DNA of 64,000 bases from Mycolicibacterium lutetiense. GTDB lineage: Bacteria > Actinomycetota > Actinomycetes > Mycobacteriales > Mycobacteriaceae. The DNA lies in NCBI RefSeq assembly GCF_017876775.1, contig NZ_JAGIOP010000002.1, positions 2,542,001-2,606,000 of the forward strand, read 5' to 3'. Positions within the stretch are counted from its first letter, which is position 1. Every line of letters starts with the position of its first letter. The position numbers and the translations under genes were made by a program. Under the pieces are notes generated by a model that did no database searches, had not been told where the DNA came from, and saw only the letters and a list, made by a program, of their open reading frames with translations. Shown piece after piece: positions 52,601 through 64,000 of the stretch.

Positions 52601-53281
52601 ATGGGCATCTTCACGTTCAACCGAATCACCGTTTCCGCAGGCCAGTGCGCACTGGAATACCGCGACGGCACGCTGGGTCGTGTCCTGCCCCCTGGTCGCC
52701 ACCGCATTGATGTGGCGGCCTCGGTGGTGCGTGTCGAGATGCGCGAGCAGGTGCTCACGCTGGCTCCGCAGGAGGTGCTGACCTCGGATGCGGTGACGCT
52801 GCGGATCACCGTCGCACTGCAGTTCAAGGTCAGTGACGCCGTGGCCTACGTGGAGGCGGCGGCCGATCCGATGGCCGCGGTGTACCTGGCCGCGCAGATC
52901 GCCCTGCGTGACCTCGCCGCCGCGGTCACCGCCGATGAGGTGATGCAGCGTGGAAACCGCATCGACGCCGGGGCGATCGCTACGGCGGCACGGACGGCCG
53001 GCGCCCGCACCGGGGTCCAGGTGATCGAGGCGTTCGTCAAGGACGTGATCATCCCCGCCGAGATCCGGGCCGCGGCGATGCAGCTGGTGACCGCCAAGGT
53101 CACCGGTGCGGCGAAGCTGGAAGCGGCCCGCGCCGAGACCGCGGCACTGCGCGCGCTGGCCAACGCCGGCAAGCTGCTGGACGCCCACCCGGCCCTGGCT
53201 CAGCTGCAGCTGATCCAGCGGGTGCCGTACGGGTCGAAGGTGGTGCTGGCCCTCGGCAGCGTGGCGTCTGACCCGGAGTGA
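52601..53281 (+). CDS. Mini-slipin (SPFH/band 7 domain protein)
   Basis: 226 residues. SPFH features: VSAGQCALEYRDGTLGRVLPPGRHRID, MREQVLTLAPQEVLTSDAVTLRITVALQFKVSDAVAYV, a repeat helix and a C-terminal helix (LEAARAETAALRALANAGKLL). Unlike most slipins it has no N-terminal hydrophobic hairpin. The family forms rings or scaffolds on membranes. GGAAGGAGG before ATG 52601 sets the start. It is convergent with the ABC permease gene. Confidence 0.85.
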   Translation: MGIFTFNRITVSAGQCALEYRDGTLGRVLPPGRHRIDVAASVVRVEMREQVLTLAPQEVLTSDAVTLRITVALQFKVSDAVAYVEAAADPMAAVYLAAQIALRDLAAAVTADEVMQRGNRIDAGAIATAARTAGARTGVQVIEAFVKDVIIPAEIRAAAMQLVTAKVTGAAKLEAARAETAALRALANAGKLLDAHPALAQLQLIQRVPYGSKVVLALGSVASDPE

Positions 53282-53289
53282 TCCGGGTC
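53270..53289. terminator. Hairpin at the convergent slipin/ABC permease ends
   Basis: GACCCGG, loop AGTGAT, CCGGGTC is a perfect 7-pair stem that covers both stop codons. It is directly followed by a second short palindrome (AGGCGTCACGCCT, 53290-53302). Probably a two-way terminator. Confidence 0.5.
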
Positions 53290-54046
53290 AGGCGTCACGC
53301 CTGGTCAGTACCACCGCCGCGGCGACGAACGCCGCCGCAACCCACGCCATGAAGTAGAACAGCGAGCCCAGTTCACCCCAGGACGTGACATACGCCGGGA
53401 ACAACCACTCCACGTGCAGGAACGTGAACATGTTGGAGAACGGCAGCCACGGTCCGACCTTGGGGCCGGAGTTGGGCATGTTGCCGAGCAGGGGTTCGGC
53501 CACCAGCGGCCACAGCAGCAGGACCGCCACCGCACCGGCCGCGAATCGCACCAGCGCCCCGACCGCCACCCCGAGCACCGCGGCCAGCGCGGCGTACAAC
53601 GCGAACCCGCCGGCCACCCGCCACGTCGCCGGATTGGCCAGCGACAGCTGCGTCCCGGCCACCGGATCGGCGACCATCCGGGCCACCAGCACCGAAGCCA
53701 GCACCATCATCACCGCGCACACCGACGAGAACGCGGCGCACACCACCGCCTTGGCGGTCAGTACCTGCAGACGGTTCGGTGTGGCCAGCAACGTGGTGCG
53801 GATCAGCCCGCTGCGGTACTCGCCGGTCATCGTCATCGAGGACAACACCATCAGGACCGGAACCCCGAACACCGCGACACCCAAGGCGGCCTTGGACGGG
53901 GGCAGCGCGGAGTAGTGGTCCGTCGTCATGCCCTGCAAGGCGGCCAATCCCAGGCTGAGCACCGCGACGCCGACCGTCGACCACAGCGGGGAGCGGGTGG
54001 TGGACAGCTTGATGCGCTCGGCGTCGAGCGCGGCCAGCGCGCTCAC
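53288..54046 (-). CDS. ABC transporter permease (ABC-2 type)
   Basis: 252 residues with about six helices. The start (LAALDAERIKLSTTRSPLWSTVGVAVLSLGLAAL) is the common entry of ABC-2 type permeases in actinobacteria, in which E-x-x-K-L-x-T-x-R-S precedes the first helix. It pairs with the ATPase whose stop overlaps its start (ATGA). Such pairs often export drugs, lipids or peptides; the substrate is unknown. Confidence 0.88.
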   Translation of the reverse strand: MSALAALDAERIKLSTTRSPLWSTVGVAVLSLGLAALQGMTTDHYSALPPSKAALGVAVFGVPVLMVLSSMTMTGEYRSGLIRTTLLATPNRLQVLTAKAVVCAAFSSVCAVMMVLASVLVARMVADPVAGTQLSLANPATWRVAGGFALYAALAAVLGVAVGALVRFAAGAVAVLLLWPLVAEPLLGNMPNSGPKVGPWLPFSNMFTFLHVEWLFPAYVTSWGELGSLFYFMAWVAAAFVAAAVVLTRRDA

Positions 54047-54954
54047 TTCGGTGCCGCCCGGTAGTCGACGACATCATCGGTGAGTTTCAGATACGCCTCC
54101 TCCAGCGAGGCCTGCCGCTGGCTCAGCTCGTGCAGGGCGATCGCGTTGCGTGCGGCCAGGTCGCCGATCACCTCGATGGCCGCGCCGTGCACCGCCAGCG
54201 CGTCGCCGTCGGCGGCGGCCTCCACCTCGAACCCGGCGCCGGTGAGAACCTCGCGCAGCGTTTCCAACTGGGGGCTGCGCACCCGCACGGTGTCGGCGGG
54301 TGTGCCGCTGACGAACTCGCTCACGGTGGTCGAGGCGATCAACCTGCCCTGACCGATCACCACCAACCGATCTGCGGTGTTGGACATCTCGGCCAGGAGG
54401 TGGCTGGACACGAACACCGTGCGCCCCTCGGCGGCCAGGCCGCGCATCAGGGTGCGCACCCAGTGGATGCCCTCGGGGTCCAGTCCGTTGACCGGTTCGT
54501 CGAACAGCAGCACCGGCGGATCGCCCAGTAGTGCGGCGGCGATCCCCATCCGCTGGCTCATGCCCAGCGACAACGTCCCGGCATTGCGGTCCGCTGCCGA
54601 CGTCAACCCGACCGTTTCGAGGACCTCGTCCACCCGGGTCGACGGAATCCGGTTCGCCGCGGCGATCCAGCGCAGATGGTTGCGGGCGGTCCGGTTCGGA
54701 TGGGCCTGCCGCGCGTCGAGTAGGGCGCCGACGCTACGCAGCGGATCGCGGAGTTCCCGATAGTGCTTGCCGTCGATGGTCGCAGTCCCTGAAGTGGGAT
54801 GGTCCAGTCCGAGGATCAGCCGCAACGTGGTGGTCTTGCCTGCGCCGTTGGGCCCGAGGAAGCCGGTGACCACGCCCGGTTCGACGGTGCACGTCAGATC
54901 GTCGACAGCGCGGTGGGTGCCGTAGAGCTTTGTCAGCCCGGTCAGTTCGATCAT
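54043..54954 (-). CDS. ABC transporter ATP-binding protein
   Basis: 303 residues. Walker A GPNGAGKTTT, signature LSLGMSQRMGIAAALL, Walker B VLLFDEPVNGLDPEG and the His loop SSHLLAEM are all present. The C-terminal ~80 residues are the DUF4162-type extension found with ABC-2 exporters. ATG 54954 overlaps the SGNH hydrolase stop (ATGA); an open frame to 55119 is rejected. Confidence 0.93.
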   Translation of the reverse strand: MIELTGLTKLYGTHRAVDDLTCTVEPGVVTGFLGPNGAGKTTTLRLILGLDHPTSGTATIDGKHYRELRDPLRSVGALLDARQAHPNRTARNHLRWIAAANRIPSTRVDEVLETVGLTSAADRNAGTLSLGMSQRMGIAAALLGDPPVLLFDEPVNGLDPEGIHWVRTLMRGLAAEGRTVFVSSHLLAEMSNTADRLVVIGQGRLIASTTVSEFVSGTPADTVRVRSPQLETLREVLTGAGFEVEAAADGDALAVHGAAIEVIGDLAARNAIALHELSQRQASLEEAYLKLTDDVVDYRAAPK

Positions 54955-55712
54955 GGCTCCCACTCCGCCACCATATCGGCGACCGCTCGCATGCCGGCGG
55001 CGTTCGGGTGCAGTGGCGCGGGCCGCCGCGGCCAGGGCAAACCGGGCCGCGTGGTCCACGGCTGTGCCGACCAGGCATGGTGCGCCAAGCTGGCCTGTGC
55101 AGCGCGAACCCAACCGCACTGGGTTTGCGCCGCGGCCTCTCCGGTGAGTCGTTCCAGGGTCGCCGCGATATGTCGCCCGAGCGCGGCATCGGCCTGCGAC
55201 AGTGGCGACGCCGCGACACCTTCCGGCGGCAGCAGGGTCAGGTAGTCCACGAACAACACCCGGGCCTGCGGAGCGCGTTGCCGGATCTCACGTCCCACCG
55301 TCACCAGCGAGTCGGCCACCTGCGTCAACGCCGCCGCACGCGCATCGGGATCGAGCAGGCCGCGGAGCGACGACCCCACCAACGGCAGGGACCGGATGAA
55401 ACGCGGCAGCGCAGCCGCCATCAACTGGGGCACATAGCCGGCGTCGTTGCCGCCGATCGTGACCGTGACGAGGGCTTCGGACCCGTCGAGTGCCTCGATC
55501 TGCGGCGGCGCACCGTTCTGATGTTCACTCAGGATGTGCGCGGTGGTGGCGCCGGAGTAGGTCACGTCCACCAGATCGAGCCCGAGCCGGGCCGCCACCA
55601 GATGCGGGTAATTGCGCGCCGAGCGGCCCGCCTGCCATGGCGCACCTTCGGCCGACGGCTTGATCCCCGGCCCGGCAGCCATCGAACTGCCCAGGGCCAC
55701 ATAGCGTTTCAC
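54951..55712 (-). CDS. SGNH-fold hydrolase/lipase
   Basis: 253 residues. The nucleophile block is YVALGSSMAAGPG (Ser near 9), GGND provides the oxyanion Asn and LHPNAAGM the catalytic Asp/His region near the end. No signal peptide is visible, so it acts in the cytosol. Members act on lipid or acyl esters. It lies 82 bp after thiG on the same strand and overlaps the ABC ATPase, so it may be part of the thiOSG transcript or of a separate transporter operon. Confidence 0.87.
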   Translation of the reverse strand: MKRYVALGSSMAAGPGIKPSAEGAPWQAGRSARNYPHLVAARLGLDLVDVTYSGATTAHILSEHQNGAPPQIEALDGSEALVTVTIGGNDAGYVPQLMAAALPRFIRSLPLVGSSLRGLLDPDARAAALTQVADSLVTVGREIRQRAPQARVLFVDYLTLLPPEGVAASPLSQADAALGRHIAATLERLTGEAAAQTQCGWVRAAQASLAHHAWSAQPWTTRPGLPWPRRPAPLHPNAAGMRAVADMVAEWEP

Positions 55713-55794
55713 AACACAGTTCCCCCGCGTCGAGACTGCGCCCAGAACGCGATTTTGTTCATTTTCACGATCTCACCGCAGACTCGGCGCGACA

Positions 55795-56742
<948 letters not shown>

Positions 56743-56746
<4 letters not shown>

Positions 56747-57759
56747 TTCGCTCCCACACTCATCTCGAGCTCAGCCGCGACCCGCTCAGCGGTCCACGGC
56801 GCCAACAGAAATCCGTTCCGGCCGTGCCCGACGGCCACCAGCGTGCGCTCGTCGACACGCTCGACGATCGGCAGCCCGTCGGGCGTCATGGGCCGCAGCC
56901 CGGCCGCCGTCTCGGCCAGCTCGTACTCGCCCAGTGCGGGCATCACCGCGCAGGCGTCTTCGAGCAGATCGCGCACCCCGCTGACCACCGGCGCGGTGTC
57001 GCGCCCGTGCTCGTACTGGGTGGCACCGACCACCACACCGTCGGCCCGCGGCACCAGGTACACCGGCCGGCCGTGCACCCGGGCCCGGATCACCCGCTGC
57101 GGCACCGGCATACAGCCCTTACGCCACCGCAGCCGCAGCACCTCACCCTTGACCGGGCGCACCGGCAGGCCGGGCAGGAGCTTCGGGGAGTCGATCCCGT
57201 TGGCGATCACCCGCTGGTCGGGGGCGCCGTCTCGATCAAGTTCGGCCAGATCGTCGACGGGCCCGGCCCATCGCACGGCCAGCCGCTCGCAGTGTGCGGC
57301 TAGCCCGTCGACCACCGCGCGGTTGTCCACGGCGAGTTCGGTGGTGGCCCGAAATCCGTGCCGGATGCCCTGGGCCAGCAGGGGTTCCACGTCACGGGCG
57401 GCCGTGGTCAGCTCGACGGGCTGTCCCTGGGCGGACAGCCATTCAGCGACGGTACGCAGATCGGCTACATCGGCCCGGTCCACGGCGACCACCAGCGACT
57501 CCCGGGCGGTGACCACCTCGGGCGCCAGCCCGTCGAGGAATCCCGAGTGCCACAGCTTCAGCGATTCGAGACCGATCTGCAGGATCTGCTCTTCGCCCGG
57601 CCAGCCTTCGCTGTGCGGGGCCAGCATGCCGCCGGCCACCCACGAGGCGCCGCGCTCGGTGGTGGTGTGCAGCCGCACGGTCCAGCCGTCGAGTGCGGCC
57701 CGGCGTGCCACAGACAGCCCGATGACACCGCCGCCGATGACGGCGAGTGTTCGCGCCAT
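56743..57759 (-). CDS. thiO: Glycine oxidase ThiO
   Basis: 338 residues from ATG 57759, with an AGGGAGCGG ribosome site that belongs to the riboswitch tail. An in-frame ATG at 57780 lies inside the aptamer and is rejected. FAD-binding [27 protein letters not shown] and [14 protein letters not shown] are typical. It oxidises glycine to dehydroglycine for thiazole synthesis. First gene of thiO-thiS-thiG. Confidence 0.96.
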
Positions 57760-57764
57760 ATCCG

Positions 57765-57858
57765 CTCCCTTCGCCGGCATTACCCGGATCAGGTGTGACG
57801 GTCAGGGCCGGTCCGGATGCCCACTCTCAGCCCCACGTTCCAGGGGCCCCCGTATTGC
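57765..57858 (-). promoter_or_regulatory. TPP riboswitch before thiO
   Basis: On the minus strand the aptamer blocks are GGGGCTGAGAGTGGGC and ACACCTGATCCGGGTAATGC followed by CGGCGAAGGGAG, which ends five bases before the thiO ATG and contains its ribosome site. A TACCCT -10 candidate (57865-57870, minus strand) would start transcription just ahead of the aptamer. Control is probably at translation start. Confidence 0.95.
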
Positions 57859-57886
57859 CCGTCCAGGGTACTCGGGCGGTACCGGC

Positions 57887-57892
57887 TACCGT
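57887..57892 (+). promoter_or_regulatory. Candidate -10 for leaderless thiE
   Basis: TACCGT is 6 bases before GTG 57899 and no ribosome site is seen, which suggests that thiE is leaderless and, unlike thiC and thiO, not under a riboswitch. Confidence 0.4.
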
Positions 57893-57898
57893 CGCGGT

Positions 57899-58570
57899 GT
57901 GGAATCACCGGCCGACCGTTTGCAGCGCGCCACCCTGTACCTGTGCACCGACGCCCGACGGGAGCGTGGTGACCTGGCTGAATTCGCCGACGCGGCGCTG
58001 GCCGGCGGGGTGGATCTGATCCAGCTCCGGGACAAGGGTTCGGCCGGGGAGAAGCAGTTCGGCCCGCTGGAGGCGCGTCAGGAACTGGAGGCACTGGAGA
58101 TCCTGGGCGACGCGGCCCGCCGCCACGGCGCGTTGCTCGCGGTCAACGACCGCGCCGATATCGCACTGGCGGCCGGGGCTGACATCCTGCACCTGGGCCA
58201 GGACGATCTGCCGCTGGACATCGCCCGCGGCATCATCGGGGACCGTCCGGTGATCGGGCGCTCCAGCCATGACGCCGCGCAGGTAGCCGCCGCCATCGCT
58301 GAACCCGTGGACTATTTCTGTGTCGGCCCGTGCTGGCCCACCCCGACCAAGCCGGGCCGCAACGCGCCGGGACTGGATCTGGTGCGTTCGACGGCGGCGC
58401 TGAACCCGGCCAAACCGTGGTTCGCCATCGGCGGGATCGATGCGCAGCGGCTGCCCGAGGTGCTGGCTGCCGGTGCCCGGCGCATCGTGGTGGTCCGCGC
58501 GATCACCGCAGCCGAGGATCCCCGGGCCGCCGCTGCCGAGCTCAAGACTGCGATCAGCGCGGCGGGTTGA
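57899..58570 (+). CDS. thiE: Thiamine-phosphate synthase ThiE
   Basis: 223 residues from GTG 57899; the much longer open frame to the left runs antisense through thiS/thiO and is not coding. [62 protein letters not shown] and [23 protein letters not shown] are the ThiE blocks that bind HMP-PP and thiazole phosphate. It is divergent from thiO, with the riboswitch in between. The 3' end overlaps mutT3 by 17 bp. Confidence 0.96.
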   Translation: MESPADRLQRATLYLCTDARRERGDLAEFADAALAGGVDLIQLRDKGSAGEKQFGPLEARQELEALEILGDAARRHGALLAVNDRADIALAAGADILHLGQDDLPLDIARGIIGDRPVIGRSSHDAAQVAAAIAEPVDYFCVGPCWPTPTKPGRNAPGLDLVRSTAALNPAKPWFAIGGIDAQRLPEVLAAGARRIVVVRAITAAEDPRAAAAELKTAISAAG

Positions 58571-59102
58571 GCTCCAGCGGCAGCGTCGCGGTCACTTCCC
58601 GCAGCTGCGGCCAGCTCGCGGCGAACCCGGGATGCAGCGGCAGCTCGGCGACCTCGTCCTCGGCCACCCAGCGCAACTCCGAGCTCTCCCGGTTGGGGAT
58701 CGTCTCCAGCGGTGCGGGCACATCGGCGATCACCGTGGTGTAGCTCCAATGTGTGCCGCCGATTCCGGCGACCTCGGCGGTCACCACCGTGGTCCGCACG
58801 GTGAGCTGCTCGGCCGTCACCCCGGCTTCCTCGTGCGCTTCCCGGACCGCGGCCTGCTCGGCGGTCTCGTGACTGTCGCGCGCACCGCCGGGCAACGCCC
58901 AGGTTCCGCCCTGATGGCTCCACGGCGCCCGATGTTGCAGCAGTACGGCGGCCGATCCGCCGGGCCACGGGGCCCGCAACAGCAGGCCGGCCGCACCATG
59001 GCGCCCCCAGTACCGGGCACCGTTGTCGGAGAACACCCAGCCGTCGCCGTCGCCATGCACCCGTACAGGATAAGGAACGCAGCCAGATTCGCCTTCCCCC
59101 AA
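58554..59102 (-). CDS. mutT3: NUDIX hydrolase MutT3
   Basis: 182 residues. The Nudix box is [24 protein letters not shown], matching G-x5-E-x7-R-E-x-x-E-E-x-G. MutT3 enzymes clean oxidised guanine nucleotides. The position between thiE and glnX is as in M. tuberculosis Rv0413. The start at ATG 59102 is the most upstream possible; the M. tuberculosis protein is somewhat longer as I recall. Divergent from glnX (91 bp). Confidence 0.9.
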   Translation of the reverse strand: MGEGESGCVPYPVRVHGDGDGWVFSDNGARYWGRHGAAGLLLRAPWPGGSAAVLLQHRAPWSHQGGTWALPGGARDSHETAEQAAVREAHEEAGVTAEQLTVRTTVVTAEVAGIGGTHWSYTTVIADVPAPLETIPNRESSELRWVAEDEVAELPLHPGFAASWPQLREVTATLPLELNPPR

Positions 59103-59141
59103 TTTCTCCGCGAGCCTATGCGGGCGCTCTCAGAATTTTTT

Positions 59142-59147
59142 TATAGT
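59142..59147 (+). promoter_or_regulatory. Candidate -10 for the glnX-glnH-pknG operon
   Basis: TATAGT, a near-consensus -10, follows a run of seven T at 59136-59142. It would start transcription near 59154 and leave a leader of about 40 bases before GTG 59194, with TGAGGT at 59178 as weak ribosome site. Confidence 0.5.
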
Positions 59148-59193
59148 GTGGAGGAAGCCGTAAGCACCGAAACTAAATGAGGTCCGTGCGCAG

Positions 59194-60512
59194 GTGACTG
59201 TGGAGTTGGCACATCCGTCGACCGAACCGCTCGCGTCCCGGTCGCCGACCACTCCTGCCCATCCGCGGTGGTGGTTTCTGTGGACCACCCCGGGACGCAT
59301 CCTGACCATCGGTGTGGTGCTGGCCGGGCTGGTCATCGCCAGCGCGTTCGCCACGTCCACCACGATCAACGACCGCCAGCAGGCGCTGACCACGGTGCTC
59401 GATCACACCGAACCCTTGGCATTCGCGGCGGGCCAGCTCTACACCACGCTGTCGGTCGCCGACGCCGCCGCGGCCACGGCCTTCATCGCCGGAGCCGAGC
59501 CCCGTGACGTACGACAGCGCTACGAGCAGGCCATCACCGATGCCTCGGTGGCGGTGACCAGGGCGTCGAGCGGGCTGACCGACGAAGGGCTGGTCCAGCT
59601 ACTCGGCCGGATCAACGCGCGCCTGGCGGTGTACACCGGCCTGGTGGAGACTGCGCGGACCAACAACCGGGCCGGCAACCCGGTGGGCTCGTCGTACCTG
59701 TCGGAAGCTTCGGCGATGATGCAGTCGCAGATCCTGCCCGACGCGCAACGCCTCTACGAGGAGACCTCGGCACGGGTGGATGCCGAGACGACGGCCTCCA
59801 CCCGGATCCCGGCCGCGGTGATGCTGGTGGTGCTGGCCACGCTGATGTTCGGCGCGTTCGCCAACCGCTGGCTGGCGCGACGCACCCGACGCCGAGTCAA
59901 CATCGGTTTCGTGGCCGGCGGGATGGCCGTGCTGATCATGCTGATCTGGGTGACGACGGCACTGGTGATCTCGACGTCGGACAGTCGCAGCGCCAAGGAC
60001 ACCGCGGCCGAATCCCTGAAGACCGTGACCAACCTGGCCATCACCGCCCAGCAGGCCCGGGCCGACGAGACCCTGGCCCTGATCCGGCGTGGCGACGAGA
60101 ACCTGCGTAAGCAGTCCTACTACCAGCGCATCGAGGCCATGCAACAGCAGCTCACCCAATATCTGGCCCGCGACACCGGTATCGACAAGAGCGACCTGAC
60201 GGGTGCCGAGGATCTGCTCACCAAATGGCGTGCAGCCGACGACCGGATCAACGCGTATATCGCGGTAGGCAACTACCAGGCCGCGACGCAGGTGGCGCTG
60301 GGCACCGGCGAGGACGATTCCACGTCGGCCTTCGACAAGCTCGACGACGCGTTGTCCAAAGCCATCGAGCACAGCCGCAGCCAGTTGCGCAGCGATATCG
60401 CCAATGCCCGCCGGGTGCTGTCCGGTGCGACCGTGGGTGCCGCCCTGCTCAGCCTGGCGGCAGCACTGGCCGTGGCGCTGGGATTGTGGCCTCGACTCAG
60501 CGAGTACCGCTG

Positions 60513-60513
<1 letters not shown>
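59194..60513 (+). CDS. glnX: Membrane sensor GlnX (amino-acid signalling to PknG)
   Basis: 439 residues. Two sensor halves, each a helical outer domain bounded by membrane helices: helix 1 about 35-53, helices 2 and 3 about 205-265 and helix 4 near the end (VGAALLSLAAALAVALGLW). No kinase or HAMP output domain follows. In M. smegmatis and M. tuberculosis GlnX passes aspartate/glutamate sensing by the lipoprotein GlnH across the membrane to PknG. First of three coupled genes; its TGA overlaps glnH ATG (TGATG) inside a MIRU-like repeat. Confidence 0.92.
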
Positions 60514-63790
<3,277 letters not shown>

Positions 63791-63798
63791 GTCGGGCC

Positions 63799-64000
63799 TC
63801 AGGTCACGGCCGCGACGGCCCGCGCGATCGCCAGCTCCTCGTTGGTCGGGACCACCAACACGGTGACCCGTGAGTCCGGCGTCGAGATCCGCCGCGCCTG
63901 GCCCGACCGCACCGCGTTGAGTTCCTCGTCGATCTCGATGCCCAGACCGATCAACCCGGCCAGCGCATCGCGGCGCACAGCGGCGTTGTTCTCCCCCACA
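63799..64000 (-). CDS. ackA: Acetate kinase, C-terminal end
   Basis: The last 66 residues are inside the window; the gene runs off the right edge. [21 protein letters not shown] and a final [19 protein letters not shown] fit the C-terminus of acetate kinase, where the N-E-E-x-x-I-A-R/D motif is conserved. It converts acetyl phosphate and ADP to acetate and ATP. The stop lies 8 bases from the convergent pknG stop, in the Rv0409 position. Confidence 0.92.
   Translation of the reverse strand, partial: VGENNAAVRRDALAGLIGLGIEIDEELNAVRSGQARRISTPDSRVTVLVVPTNEELAIARAVAAVT

Overview
The window is high-G+C DNA that reads as a non-tuberculous, probably fast-growing mycobacterium (Mycobacterium sensu lato, Mycolicibacterium-like). 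The evidence is the pknG-glnH-glnX locus, a complete yrbE/mce operon with Mce-associated genes, a VirR-type LytR_C protein, mycobacterial lipoproteins (SodC, two LpqL-type aminopeptidases), a 13E12-type DUF222/HNH protein behind a mycobacterial SOS box, many 1-4 base stop/start overlaps and several apparently leaderless genes. As I remember the M. tuberculosis map, the stretches 4.7-21.4 kb and 49-64 kb follow the Rv0434-to-Rv0409 order. The mrp operon, an IS3 element, a DHA2 pump and above all a 28 kb block (21.4-49.3 kb) are inserted into or added to that frame.

Layout. 0-4.7 kb: the end of an mrp (mnh) Na+/H+ antiporter operon (C to G), followed by a coupled methyltransferase and a membrane protein. 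4.7-8.2 kb: LON-domain protein, a double Lrp/AsnC regulator, and a lipoprotein gene broken by a 1306 bp IS3-family element with a 3 bp target duplication. 8.2-17.5 kb: ybdK, sodC, virR-like, DUF3263, def, a GNAT protein, xthA, a LOG-family protein, a methyltransferase, a Septum_form protein and a DHA2 pump. 17.5-21.4 kb: TPP riboswitch, thiC, thiD, an alpha/beta hydrolase and a second Septum_form protein. 21.4-29 kb: P450 + DUF3303, a BVMO-like flavoprotein + small membrane protein with a fused double TetR, small membrane proteins, and the SOS-box DUF222/HNH gene. 29-41 kb: an eight-gene yrbE-mce operon on the minus strand with exported and Mce-associated genes downstream. 41-46.8 kb: HsaA-like monooxygenase, IclR, PadR, APC permease and uracil/xanthine permease. 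46.7-49.3 kb: a three-gene phenolic-lipid cluster (type III PKS, ICMT-like methyltransferase, flavoprotein). 49.3-64 kb: tandem M28 lipoprotein aminopeptidases, a mini-slipin, an ABC transporter with an SGNH hydrolase, thiGSO behind a second TPP riboswitch, thiE, mutT3, glnX-glnH-pknG and the 3' end of ackA.

How parts work together: thiC/thiD make the pyrimidine, thiO/thiS/thiG make the thiazole, and thiE joins them; two of the three promoter regions carry TPP riboswitches. GlnH and GlnX sense amino acids outside the cell and feed the kinase PknG. YrbE and Mce proteins form a lipid importer, and the divergent HsaA-like oxygenase and IclR regulator suggest uptake and oxidation of a hydrophobic substrate.

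The observations most worth following are the exactly reconstructible IS-broken lipoprotein, MIRU-like repeats that supply the start codons of mrpE and glnH, the SOS box at the DUF222 gene, a duplicated hairpin between convergent regulators, an AT-rich direct repeat before the IclR gene, the SrsABC-like phenolic lipid operon, and a cluster of uncharacterised exported proteins at the end of the mce locus. I see no CRISPR array, rRNA or intact tRNA. I found no clearly unprecedented system; the novelty is in combinations and small elements.
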